The position numbers were made by a program, and so were the translations under genes. Below the pieces are notes generated by a model, which was given only the letters and a program-made list of their open reading frames with translations, did not search any database and was not told the origin of the DNA. Of a DNA stretch of 24,078 nucleotides, positions 8,164 to 15,547 are shown piece after piece; the stretch's first letter is position 1, and the number at the start of each line of letters is the position of its first letter. Source of the DNA: an uncultured Desulfovibrio sp. (GTDB lineage Bacteria > Desulfobacterota > Desulfovibrionia > Desulfovibrionales > Desulfovibrionaceae); NCBI GenBank assembly GCA_900547595.1, contig URHE01000025.1, positions 1 to 24,078 on the forward strand. Direction: 5' to 3'.

Positions 8164-8182
8164 ATGGACACAGCAACGGCAC

Positions 8183-8236
8183 CGAAACTCCGGAGCGGGT
8201 CGCGGCTTGTCCGCGCCGCCACGCGACGGAGTTTCG
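8183..8236. repeat. Inverted repeat between the two 30-bp repeats
   Basis: CGAAACTCCG (8183-8192) is perfectly complementary to CGGAGTTTCG (8227-8236). Inside, GTCGCG (8199-8204) can pair with CGCGAC (8222-8227). No protein was found here. The stretch 8037-8415 otherwise holds only hairpins and the brnTA promoter. Confidence 0.8.
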
Positions 8237-8250
8237 TTCTCTTTCTCTGG

Positions 8251-8280
8251 CGCCCCGCAAGGGGCGGCGTTTTGCCGTTG
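8251..8280 (+). repeat. 30-bp palindromic direct repeat, copy 2
   Basis: Identical to 8134-8163 over all 30 bases, in the same orientation. The hairpin here is CGCCCC-GCAA-GGGGCG followed by GCGTTTT. Confidence 0.9.
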
Positions 8281-8367
8281 CATGGATGCTGCTGAAGCGA
8301 CACCTGCGGGGTTTTCAAAACCCGGTCCGGAAATCCTCCGCAATAATGAAATGCCAAGAAAAATTTC

Positions 8368-8396
8368 TTGACATGAATTTACTTTGTAAATATATT
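8368..8396 (+). promoter_or_regulatory. Sigma-70 promoter of brnTA
   Basis: A perfect TTGACA (8368-8373), a 17-bp spacer and TATATT (8391-8396) stand in an AT-rich island that contrasts with the GC-rich surroundings, 20 bp before the brnT start. Confidence 0.88.
8377..8391 (+). promoter_or_regulatory. Probable BrnA operator
   Basis: A perfect inverted repeat, ATTTAC-TTT-GTAAAT, fills the spacer between -35 and -10. BrnA antitoxins are ribbon-helix-helix DNA-binding proteins known to autoregulate their operon, so this is the natural binding site. The role is inferred from position and symmetry. Confidence 0.65.
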
Positions 8397-8415
8397 TTAT
8401 GTATGAGAAACGCTT

Positions 8416-8697
8416 ATGAAATTCACCTGGGATGCCCAAAAATCCACTGCCAACAAGCGCAAACACGGCGTTGCCTTTGAAGAGGCGCAAACGGTGTTTG
8501 ACGATTGCGACGCCTTGAGAATTTTTGATCCTGATCATTCGGAAGATGAAGACAGGTTTTTGCTTCTTGGATTGAGCGCTGTCCTTCGGCTGCTGGTTGT
8601 CTGCCATTGCTACCGTGAGGATGACGAACACATCAGAATCATTTCAGCCAGAAAAGCGACAAAAAAAGAATCTGCGGATTACACGAGGAGAAAATAA
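8416..8697 (+). CDS. brnT: BrnT-family ribonuclease toxin
   Basis: A 93-residue protein with the full BrnT pattern: MKFTWDAQKSTANKRKHGVA, then FEEAQTVFDD, then DPDHSEDEDRFLLLG, LLVVCHCYRE and the closing IRIISARKATKKE. BrnT has a RelE-like fold and cleaves RNA to halt translation; BrnA neutralises it. Length and residues match the intact family, so the toxin looks functional. The start at 8416 has a weak GAGAA signal upstream. The toxin gene precedes the antitoxin, the usual brn order, and is 2 bp from brnA. The promoter and spacer are AT-rich, consistent with a horizontally acquired module between two flagellar units. Confidence 0.93.
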   Translation: MKFTWDAQKSTANKRKHGVAFEEAQTVFDDCDALRIFDPDHSEDEDRFLLLGLSAVLRLLVVCHCYREDDEHIRIISARKATKKESADYTRRK

Positions 8698-8699
8698 CC

Positions 8700-8912
8700 A
8701 TGCGAGACGAATACGATTTTTCTTCCGGGGTCAAGAACCCTTACACCAGGCAGCAAAAGACAACTGTAACTATCCGCCTGGACAAGACAACTGTGGAGTA
8801 TTTCAAAAGTCTGTCTGAAGAAGTGAGCATCCCTTATCAGACACTGATAAACGCATACCTGACTGATTGTGCGACGAAGCGCAGAAAGCCGGTTCTGGCG
8901 TGGACGGAATAG
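8700..8912 (+). CDS. brnA: BrnA-family antitoxin
   Basis: A 70-residue protein of the BrnA family. It begins with the toxin-binding type segment YDFSSGVKNPYTR and continues with a ribbon-helix-helix domain, KTTVTIRLDKTTVEYFKSLS then IPYQTLINAYLTDCA. It should bind BrnT and repress the shared promoter. The ATG lies two bases after the brnT stop and its GAGGAG ribosome site lies inside the end of brnT, so the two are translationally linked. A hairpin follows at 8921. It ends in KPVLAW-TE, a usual BrnA finish. Confidence 0.92.
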   Translation: MRDEYDFSSGVKNPYTRQQKTTVTIRLDKTTVEYFKSLSEEVSIPYQTLINAYLTDCATKRRKPVLAWTE

Positions 8913-8920
8913 CAAAGACA

Positions 8921-8941
8921 GGGGGGAGTCATCCTCCCCCC
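8921..8941 (+). terminator. Hairpin after brnA
   Basis: GGGGGGAG pairs perfectly with CTCCCCCC around a TCATC loop, 8 bp after the brnA stop. No U-tract follows, so efficiency as a terminator is uncertain. From here to the flagellin promoter (8942-9305) no gene was recognised; the middle part is very C-rich with only spurious open frames. Confidence 0.55.
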
Positions 8942-9305
8942 ATGCACCTGTAAGTAAACAGTTATTGATTGTCCATAGCAAAAGTTTCTGGTCTCCCCTT
9001 TTTCTGAACTGTGCTCATGCCCTGAAGCGTGGATATGGGCCAAACTCCTCCGCCACAGGCGGCGCCCCCTCTTCGTCCCCCCCTTCACCGCCCCCGGCGC
9101 TCCCGCATGTTCCAGACGCTCCGCGGCACCGGCCTCCGCCCGCGCCACTGGGGCGTCCCCGCCCGCGTCCGCATGCCGAAAGGCGCGAAACCCCTGGGAA
9201 AAGTTGTCACTCCCGGCGCCAAAAATGCGGCGGCCCCCGGCGGAAAATTTTGCCCCTCACGTCTAGAAAAAATGTAATACGCTAAAAAACAACGCTATTC
9301 AGCAT

Positions 9306-9323
9306 TTGGCATATGCGTTGCAA
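9306..9323 (+). promoter_or_regulatory. Sigma-54 promoter of the flagellin gene
   Basis: TTGGCATATGCGTTGCAA matches the -24/-12 consensus, with GG (9308-9309) and GC (9320-9321) exactly ten bases apart. It lies 42 bp before the flagellin ATG. An NtrC-family flagellar activator would be needed; no gene for one is in the window. Confidence 0.88.
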
Positions 9324-9365
9324 TATGACGGGCACAGCTTATTCAACCACCCCAGGAGGTGCCCA

Positions 9366-10271
9366 ATGTCTTTGGTCATTAACAACAACATGATGGCCGC
9401 CAACACGGCCCGAAACCTGAATGCCCACTACGGCAGACTCGCCACCTCAACCCAGCGGCTTTCCACGGGCCTGCGCGTCAACGGCGCGGCGGACGACGCC
9501 GCCGGCCTCGCCATCCGCGAGCTCCAGCGCGCGGACATCGCGGCCCTCCATCAGGGCGCGCGCAACGCCAACGACGCCATCTCCATGATCCAGACGGCGG
9601 ACGGCGCCATGGGCGTCATCGACGAAAAGCTCATCCGCCTCAAGGAACTGGCGGAACAGGCCGCCACCGGCACCTACGACTCCACGCAGCGCCTGATGAT
9701 CGAGTCCGAATACCAGGCCATGGCCTCGGAAATCACCCGAATCGCCAATGCCACGGACTTCAACGGCATCCATCTGCTCGACGGCACGCTCTCGTCCGAC
9801 ACCCATAACGGCAGCGGCATGACGTCCACCGGCAAGATGAAGATCCACTTCGGCACGGGCAACGACTCGGCGGAGGACTACTACTACATCACCATCGGCA
9901 GTTGCACGGCTTCCTCCCTGGGCGTGGGCAATCAGGCCCTGGACGAGAACGGCAAGCTGCGCGACGGCGGCACGGTGTCCACCCAGGAGGCGGCCCAGAA
10001 GGCTCTGAACGCCATCACCGAGGCCATCATCTCCAAGGACAAGATCCGCGCCCATCTCGGCGCCATGCAGAACCGGCTGGAGAACACCATCACCAACCTG
10101 AACGTTCAGGCGGAGAACCTCCAGGCGGCCGAATCCCGAATTTCGGATGTGGACGTTGCCACGGAAATGACACAGTTCGTGCGCAATCAGATCCTCACCC
10201 AATCGGCCGTGGCCATGCTCGGCCAGGCCAACTCGCTGCCCCAGATGGCCATGCAGCTCATCGGCGGCTAG
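9366..10271 (+). CDS. fliC: Flagellin
   Basis: A 301-residue flagellin. The N-terminal D0/D1 region begins MSLVINNNMMAANTARNLNA and includes STGLRVNGAADDAAGLAI; the C-terminal helix ends SQSAVAMLGQANSLPQMA-like sequence, LGQANSLPQMAMQLIGG. The middle is short, with little more than a small hairpin domain, so D2/D3 surface domains are essentially missing, as in many compact flagellins. The ATG at 9366 is set by AGGAGGT just upstream. The frame is open further upstream to 9306, but that would start inside the sigma-54 promoter. It is monocistronic, flanked by its own promoter and a strong hairpin, and is the filament subunit exported after FliK switches specificity. Confidence 0.95.
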   Translation: MSLVINNNMMAANTARNLNAHYGRLATSTQRLSTGLRVNGAADDAAGLAIRELQRADIAALHQGARNANDAISMIQTADGAMGVIDEKLIRLKELAEQAATGTYDSTQRLMIESEYQAMASEITRIANATDFNGIHLLDGTLSSDTHNGSGMTSTGKMKIHFGTGNDSAEDYYYITIGSCTASSLGVGNQALDENGKLRDGGTVSTQEAAQKALNAITEAIISKDKIRAHLGAMQNRLENTITNLNVQAENLQAAESRISDVDVATEMTQFVRNQILTQSAVAMLGQANSLPQMAMQLIGG

Positions 10272-10312
10272 GTCATCTAGACATAGGCTGTGGTGGCAGA
10301 CCAAAGACGGGA

Positions 10313-10337
10313 GGCCCGGGGGCCGTGCCCCCGGGCC
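10313..10337. terminator. Hairpin between flagellin and rnc
   Basis: GGCCCGGGGGC pairs perfectly over 11 bp with GCCCCCGGGCC around a CGT loop, 41 bp after the flagellin stop. Convergent rnc ends at 10432. There is no U-tract; it probably protects or terminates transcripts from both sides. Confidence 0.55.
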
Positions 10338-10431
10338 GGGTCACCGGCCCGGTCCTTCCCGCACCGGCACAGCGTGGGCGCATGCCCGCACGCCACGGCA
10401 CAGCCCGGGGATGTTCAGCGCAGGGGGAAAT

Positions 10432-11181
10432 TCACGAACGAATCCGAGGCCAGAGCTTTTGCGCCGCAAGCGCGGCAAGGGCGCGACCGGCGGCATCCTG
10501 TTCCGCTTTCTTGCAGCTCGTACCCTGGCCCGCGAAGCCCTGTCCGTCCGGCAACGTCAGACGCACCTGGAAACATTTGGCATGTTCCGGGCCGCTGGCC
10601 GACTCTCTGGCATAGACCGGAGTGCGGCCAAAGAGGTGTTGCGTCGCCTCCTGAAGGCGCGACTTGCAGTCCCGCACCCGCGGCGCGCCCGCGCCACGCG
10701 GCCAATGCCCTTCAAATATCCGGGCCACGGCGCCTTGCGCGGCGGCAAAGCCCCCGTCCTCATACACGGCGGCCAGCACCGCCTCCAGCGCATCGCTGAG
10801 AATGGCGTCCCGGCTGCGGCCGCCCTGCTGTTCCTCGCCCTTTCCCAGACGCAGGCGGGCATCCAGCCCCAGTTCCCGCGCCCGTTCGGCCAGCCCCACC
10901 GTGCTCACGAGCCGTGAGCGCAGGCGCGTCAGCTCTCCCTCCCGCATCTTGGGAAAACGCCGGAAGAGCTCCGCGGAAACGCACAGCTCCAGCACCGCGT
11001 CACCAAGAAATTCCAGCCGCTCGTTGTGCGCGTCGCCCGCGCCGCATTCATTGGCCCATGAGCTGTGGGTCAGGGCAAGCCTCAGAAGTTCCGGGTGCGC
11101 GAACGTGTGGCCGAGCCTGCGGGCCAGTTCCGCATGGGCTTCATGGTCCGCATCCGCCTGAGCCTGTCTGTTTTCGTCCAT
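10432..11181 (-). CDS. rnc: Ribonuclease III
   Basis: A 249-residue RNase III. The signature NERLEFLGDAVLEL is at 53-66, with E57 and D61 as metal ligands; D130 and E133 in ILSDALEAVLAAVYEDGG complete the catalytic site. A double-stranded RNA-binding domain occupies about 169-243, ending in CKKAEQDAAGRALAAL. It cleaves double-stranded RNA in rRNA precursors and structured mRNAs. The length is standard. The ATG at 11181 has no strong Shine-Dalgarno. It is a single gene here, convergent with flagellin and divergent from the next small gene; the usual neighbours era or recO are absent. Confidence 0.96.
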   Translation of the reverse strand: MDENRQAQADADHEAHAELARRLGHTFAHPELLRLALTHSSWANECGAGDAHNERLEFLGDAVLELCVSAELFRRFPKMREGELTRLRSRLVSTVGLAERARELGLDARLRLGKGEEQQGGRSRDAILSDALEAVLAAVYEDGGFAAAQGAVARIFEGHWPRGAGAPRVRDCKSRLQEATQHLFGRTPVYARESASGPEHAKCFQVRLTLPDGQGFAGQGTSCKKAEQDAAGRALAALAAQKLWPRIRS

Positions 11182-11226
11182 GGGCGGAGTCTAGCCCATC
11201 CCGGAGAGATGGCAACCGAAAATCCC

Positions 11227-11250
11227 TTGACATGGAAGCGCCCGGTGCCT
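11227..11250 (+). promoter_or_regulatory. Weak candidate promoter before the 114-residue gene
   Basis: A perfect TTGACA lies at 11227-11232, but the element 17 bp downstream (TACCTA) is a poor -10, so this is a low-confidence call. Confidence 0.3.
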
Positions 11251-11285
11251 ACCTACAGAGGCATACTTTCTTCAAGGAGCAAATC

Positions 11286-11630
11286 ATGGCTTATGACATC
11301 CGCCTGATGAAACTGGTGACCGGCGAACTGGTCATCGGCAAATATGACGAGGCAGGAGACCGCCTGACCGATGCGGCCGCCATCCAGACCATCCCCTCGC
11401 AGCAGGGCGTGCAGATGATGATGCTGCCCTATGGCTACCCCTTCGAGCCGGATTTCAGCGGCGCAATCGAGGGCAAGTTTTTCCTCTACCGCTATGCCGA
11501 CACGCCCAAGGAACTTCAGGACAAATATATCGAAGCCTGCACCAACCTCACCGTGGCCGGCGGCCTCGGCAAGTTGCAGTTCGGCTCCGGGCCGCTGCCC
11601 GGCGCCGGTTCCAGCGGGCTCATTTCCTGA
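11286..11630 (+). CDS. Conserved-looking small protein of unknown function
   Basis: A 114-residue soluble protein starting MAYDIRLMKLVTGELVIGKY. It has a clear AAGGAG signal before ATG 11286, GC-rich codon bias like its neighbours, and its own intrinsic terminator, so it is a real gene. The first half has the strand pattern KLVTGELVIGKYDEAGDRL followed by a block of three methionines (QMMMLPYGYPFEP), then KFFLYRYADTPKELQDKYIE and a short glycine-rich C-terminus. The beta-rich N-terminal half could be a small barrel of the Sm/LSm type; this is a guess from pattern only. No catalytic motif or membrane segment is visible. It lies between rnc (divergent) and a radical SAM gene. Confidence 0.8.
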   Translation: MAYDIRLMKLVTGELVIGKYDEAGDRLTDAAAIQTIPSQQGVQMMMLPYGYPFEPDFSGAIEGKFFLYRYADTPKELQDKYIEACTNLTVAGGLGKLQFGSGPLPGAGSSGLIS

Positions 11631-11660
11631 CGCCGCGCCCGCGCGGCATCCCTGACACGC

Positions 11661-11687
11661 AAAGGCGGCGCCCGCGCCGCCTTTTTC
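11661..11687 (+). terminator. Intrinsic terminator after the 114-residue gene
   Basis: AAAGGCGGCG pairs with CGCCGCCTTT, followed by a T-rich tract. It starts 30 bp after the stop and separates this gene from the radical SAM gene, whose ATG is 28 bp further on. Confidence 0.85.
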
Positions 11688-11715
11688 TTAATCCTTGTTG
11701 AAGGGCAAGAAATCT

Positions 11716-14376
11716 ATGCGCGACCTCCTGCCACTCCTGCCGAGGCCGAGCCGCTACGCGGGCATCGAGGACGGGGCCGTGCGCAAGGAGCCGGATGCGG
11801 TGCGCCTGCGCGTGGCCCTGGCCTTTCCCGACCTGTACGAGGTGGGCATGTCCTACCTCGGGCAGAAAATTCTCTACGGCATCGTCAATGCCCACGACGC
11901 CTGGTGGGCGGAACGGGTCATGGCGCCGGACAGGGCCGCGGCGGATATTTTGCGCAAGCACGGCGCCCCGCTCTGCACCCTGGAGTCGGACACGCCGCTC
12001 GACCGCATGGACTGCGTGGCCTTTTCCATCACCCACGAGCTGTGCTACACCAATGTCCTCTACATGCTCGATCTTGCGGGCATCCCCCTGCGCCACGCCG
12101 CGCGCGGAGATGACCTCGCCGCCTGCCCGCTCGTCATTGCCGGCGGCGGCGCCGTGCTGGGCGCCGAGCCTCTGGCGCCGTTCATGGATCTCATGGTGCT
12201 CGGCGATGGCGAGGAGACCCTGCCGGACATCCTGCGCCTGCTGGAACGGGCCCGCGCGCAAGGCTGGACGCGGAGCGGCTTCCTGCGCGAGGCGCGGCAT
12301 ATTCCCGGCGTCTATGTGCCCTCCTTTTTCACGGAAGGCGCGGACGGCGCCCTTGTGCCGCGCTTTGCCGACCACGCGCGCCCGGCCCGCCGCATCGTGG
12401 CCGATCTGGAACGCGCCCCCTATCCGGCGCGGCAGGTCATCCCCGTGGGCGCTGTCCACAACCGCCTTTCGCTGGAGATCGCGCGCGGCTGCACGCGCGG
12501 CTGTCGCTTCTGCCATGCGGGCATGGTCTACCGCCCGGTGCGCGAGCGTTCGCCCGAAAGCGTCGGCGCCCTTCTTGAGGACTGCCTCCGCGAGACCGGT
12601 TTTGAGGAAATCTCCTTCCTTTCCCTGAGCACCGGCGATTATTCCGCGCTCAAGACCCTGTGCGCGGGCACGCTCGACCGCTGCGCCCGGGAACAGGTGA
12701 CGCTTTCCCTGCCCTCCCTGCGCGTGGGCTCCATTGATGACGAGATCATGGGCAGGATGGCCGACCTGCGCCGCACAGGCTGCACCCTCGCGCCCGAAGC
12801 CGGGAGCCAGCGCCTGCGCGACGTCATCAACAAGGGCGTCAGCGAAGAGGACATCCTCCTCCATGCCCAAAAACTGCTGGAACACGGCTGGCGGCAGGTC
12901 AAGCTCTATTTCATGATCGGCCTCCCCACCGAGACGGACGAAGACCTGGTGGCCATTGCCGATCTTTGCCGCGCGGTGCGCGATGCCGCCGGGCCGGGCG
13001 GTCCGCGCCTTCAGGTGACGGCCTCGCTCTCGCCCTTTGTGCCCAAGCCGTTCACCCCCTTCCAGTGGGAGGCCCAGATCGGGCGGGACGAGATCGACCG
13101 CCGCGTGCGCCTGGTGCGCGAACGCTTCAAGGGACAAAAATGCCTCAAGCTGCGCTGGCATGAACCGGCCATGAGCCATCTGGAAGGCATCCTCTCCCGC
13201 GCCGACAGGCGCATGGCCGACGTGGTGGAACTGGCGTGGCGCAAGGGAGCCCTCTTCGACAGCTGGATGGAGAGCTTTGACCTCGCCCCCTGGCTGGAGG
13301 CGCTGGAAGAATGCGGCATCAGCGCCGAAGCCTGCATCGGCGCCCGCGAACCCGGCGCCCCGCTGCCCTGGGGGCATCTGGAGGCGGGCGTTTCCGAAGC
13401 CTTTCTGCTCACGGAGCGCGGGCGCGCCCTGGCGGGCAGGATCACCCCCGACTGCCGCTACGGAGCCTGCCGCCACTGCGGCGCGTGTGATACCGCCGCC
13501 GGACCTTCACGCCTTGCGGGCACACGCGAGGCGGCGCAGGCGGACGCGCAACGCCGCAACCGTCTTGTCTTTCCGCAACGCGACCAGCTGGCCCACCAGC
13601 CCCGGCGCGACGCCGAAGGGCGGCTCGTCTGCAAAAGCCAGCGCCAGGAACCGCCGCGCATCGCCGCCGACCTTGTCCACAAGGCGGCGCAGTACCGCTT
13701 CTGGCACACCAAGACCGGCGGCAGCGCCTGCCTGAGCCAGCTTGAGCTTCAGGCCACGCTGGAACGCGCCCTGCGCCGCGCCGGGCTCCCCCTGGCCTTT
13801 TCCCAGGGCTTTCACCCGCTGCCCCTGCTCTCCTTCGGCCGGGCGCTGCCCGTGGGCGTGGAAAGCGATGCGGAATGGTTCGCCCTCACTCTGCGGCGCC
13901 TCCTGCCGCCCACGGAGGCGGCGGCGCTCCTGGCCCCGCATCTGCCGCCGGGCATGCGGCTCCGTCTTGTGGAATTCACGCCGCCGGGGCGCCGCACCGA
14001 GCAGGCCGTGGCCGAGACCTTTGCCGCGCGTCTGGCCGGGGAGGACGCGGACGACCTCCTTGCGCGGCGTTTCGCGGCCTTTGCGGCCCTGGCGGAAGTC
14101 CCCTTCACCCGCGAGGGCAAAAACGGCCCCCGCGTCATGGACCTGCGTCCGCTCCTTCCGCGCTGGGCGCCGGCCCCCCGGCGGGCCGACGGCGTGACAT
14201 TCACGCTCGATTGGCATATGGGCTATCTCTCCCCGCTGCTGTTCACCCTCGCCGTTCTTTGCCCGGAGGGAGAGGATGACCGCCTGCGGCCCCGGCTCCG
14301 GCTCCGCAAGACAGGGCAGATATTTGCGGATGGCCGTGTGTTCCCGCCGTCAGCCACCAGCGCGGACAACGGCTGA
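11716..14376 (+). CDS. Radical SAM protein fused to a DUF2344 domain (TIGR03960/TIGR03936 type)
   Basis: An 886-residue two-domain protein. Residues about 30-180 resemble the B12-binding-like N-terminal domain of the family (RVALAFPDLYEVGMSYLG). The radical SAM core carries CTRGCRFC with C259, C263 and C266 as 4Fe-4S ligands, followed by glycine-rich and LAPEAGSQRLRDVINKG segments. A second cysteine cluster, CRYGACRHCGAC, is at 580-591. From about 660 a DUF2344 domain begins (RFWHTKTGGSACLSQLE, then LAFSQGFHPLPLLSFGRALP). The reaction is unknown in the literature I can recall; the family often sits near rng/obg-type genes elsewhere. The ATG at 11716 follows AAGGGC; an upstream TTG at 11695 is less likely. 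A 75-residue gene follows after 37 bp. Confidence 0.93.
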   Translation: MRDLLPLLPRPSRYAGIEDGAVRKEPDAVRLRVALAFPDLYEVGMSYLGQKILYGIVNAHDAWWAERVMAPDRAAADILRKHGAPLCTLESDTPLDRMDCVAFSITHELCYTNVLYMLDLAGIPLRHAARGDDLAACPLVIAGGGAVLGAEPLAPFMDLMVLGDGEETLPDILRLLERARAQGWTRSGFLREARHIPGVYVPSFFTEGADGALVPRFADHARPARRIVADLERAPYPARQVIPVGAVHNRLSLEIARGCTRGCRFCHAGMVYRPVRERSPESVGALLEDCLRETGFEEISFLSLSTGDYSALKTLCAGTLDRCAREQVTLSLPSLRVGSIDDEIMGRMADLRRTGCTLAPEAGSQRLRDVINKGVSEEDILLHAQKLLEHGWRQVKLYFMIGLPTETDEDLVAIADLCRAVRDAAGPGGPRLQVTASLSPFVPKPFTPFQWEAQIGRDEIDRRVRLVRERFKGQKCLKLRWHEPAMSHLEGILSRADRRMADVVELAWRKGALFDSWMESFDLAPWLEALEECGISAEACIGAREPGAPLPWGHLEAGVSEAFLLTERGRALAGRITPDCRYGACRHCGACDTAAGPSRLAGTREAAQADAQRRNRLVFPQRDQLAHQPRRDAEGRLVCKSQRQEPPRIAADLVHKAAQYRFWHTKTGGSACLSQLELQATLERALRRAGLPLAFSQGFHPLPLLSFGRALPVGVESDAEWFALTLRRLLPPTEAAALLAPHLPPGMRLRLVEFTPPGRRTEQAVAETFAARLAGEDADDLLARRFAAFAALAEVPFTREGKNGPRVMDLRPLLPRWAPAPRRADGVTFTLDWHMGYLSPLLFTLAVLCPEGEDDRLRPRLRLRKTGQIFADGRVFPPSATSADNG

Positions 14377-14413
14377 CCACCTCGAACGCGCCCAAGGATC
14401 ACAGGAGGCACAC

Positions 14414-14641
14414 ATGGCCCAGGCCACCCCCTTTCCCGACGACATGCCGTTTTCCCTGCGGGTGAAAAGCCTGGCGGATGAGGAACTGCTGGAGATATGG
14501 GAAGAAACGCAACAGGTGGAACAGCTGCTCAACAAGGAAATGCGCGCCGCTGTTTCCTTTGCGCCCGAATACGAGCGGGCCATCGTGGAGGAACTGCGCC
14601 TGCGCTCGACGCGCAGCCTGTGCGGACGCGAGGCGCGTTAA
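14414..14641 (+). CDS. Small unknown protein downstream of the radical SAM gene
   Basis: A 75-residue, acidic, mostly helical protein (SLADEELLEIWEETQQVEQL then EYERAIVEELRLRSTRSL). It has a strong AGGAGG ribosome site before ATG 14414. It lies 37 bp after the radical SAM gene, with no terminator between, and a strong hairpin follows, so the two are probably co-transcribed. There are no cysteines suited to metal binding apart from one near the C-terminus, no membrane segment and no known motif. Function unknown; co-transcription suggests a role linked to the radical SAM protein. Confidence 0.75.
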   Translation: MAQATPFPDDMPFSLRVKSLADEELLEIWEETQQVEQLLNKEMRAAVSFAPEYERAIVEELRLRSTRSLCGREAR

Positions 14642-14683
14642 CGGGTCTCCCGCGCATTCCCCGCCTGCGGCAGAGCGCGATAC

Positions 14684-14724
14684 CACAGGGGGGCGCGCCG
14701 ACTGAATACAGCGCGCCCCCTGTG
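14684..14724. terminator. Large hairpin between convergent genes
   Basis: CACAGGGGGGCGCGC and GCGCGCCCCCTGTG pair with one bulged G around a 12-base loop. It lies between the 75-residue gene (plus) and the CBS-ACT gene (minus) and is likely to serve both, although no U-tract follows. Confidence 0.65.
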
Positions 14725-14744
14725 ATCCATGGACCACCGCGTCC

Positions 14745-15413
14745 TTACGCCAGATGCACTTCCTCGCGCGCCCAGTACAGCAGGCGCGCGTATTCCTGCA
14801 CTTCCCGGAGCAGCGCCTCCTGGGCGGCCTCGTCCGGCAGGTCGCGCAGACGCAGGAAAATATTGCGCCGCCCTTCCTGATTATTGGTGGAGAGCACGGA
14901 AAGGATGCGCGCCCCGTGTTTGCGGAGCAGGTCAAAAATGGGCCGCATGGCCCCGCTCTCGTTGGCGATCTCCATGCCGAGCTGGATGCCGCCGTCGCGC
15001 ACGCCGGTGATGTTCACCAGCGCCTTGAACACATCCTGATCGGAAATGATGCCCACAAGCGCGCCGTCATCCCCCACCACGGGCAGACCGCCGAACTTCT
15101 TGTCCAGCATGAGCATGGCGGCCTTTTCCACGGTGTCCGTGGGCTTGATGGTCACGGGATGCGGCGTCATGATGTCCCTGGCCTTGATTTCGGCCAGGAG
15201 GTAGTGCATTTCGTACATGTCCAGGGTAGTGGCCTTGGACGGGGACGCATCGCGCACGTCGCGGTCGGAAACGATGCCGACCACCCGGCCATTCTCGTCG
15301 AGCACCGGGAGGCGACGCACGCCTTTGTCCCGCATGAGTTTGCCGATCTTGAGCAGGCTGGTGTCGGGCGTCACGCTGACCACCTCGGTGGTCATCCAGT
15401 TCCGTATCAGCAT
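14745..15413 (-). CDS. CBS-domain pair with C-terminal ACT domain (AcuB-like)
   Basis: A 222-residue cytosolic protein. CBS domain 1 begins MLIRNWMTTEVVSVTPDTSL and ends in VVGIVSDRDVRDA. CBS domain 2 begins KARDIMTPHPVTIKPTDTVE and ends in LVGIISDQDVFKAL (about residues 75-130). An ACT-type domain follows (GIQLGMEIANESGAM then IFDLLRKHGARILSVLS). Paired CBS domains bind adenine nucleotides such as AMP, ATP or SAM and act as energy sensors. The partner controlled here is not apparent. The ATG at 15413 has GGGAGG upstream. It is divergent from the larC-like gene with a 134-bp gap. Confidence 0.9.
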   Translation of the reverse strand: MLIRNWMTTEVVSVTPDTSLLKIGKLMRDKGVRRLPVLDENGRVVGIVSDRDVRDASPSKATTLDMYEMHYLLAEIKARDIMTPHPVTIKPTDTVEKAAMLMLDKKFGGLPVVGDDGALVGIISDQDVFKALVNITGVRDGGIQLGMEIANESGAMRPIFDLLRKHGARILSVLSTNNQEGRRNIFLRLRDLPDEAAQEALLREVQEYARLLYWAREEVHLA

Positions 15414-15547
15414 ATGGCCTCCCTGCGCCATGGTCTTGGCCGGACAATGGGCCCGGCCTTCTCCGCGAGAGCATACGCCAGGGGCGCCCGGCGCACAAGC
15501 CCGCCTCACCTTCTGCGGAAACAGTCCACCGGGAAAGGAGAAACGGA

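Noticed and set aside
8017..8631. Minus-strand frames with repeated NAAPCGA peptides
   Set aside because: They are translations of palindromic repeats and of antisense brnT, with no ribosome site or family similarity.
9029..9277. 82-residue proline/arginine-rich frame upstream of flagellin
   Set aside because: No ribosome site, no family pattern, and composition typical of GC-rich non-coding DNA; it ends just before the sigma-54 promoter region.
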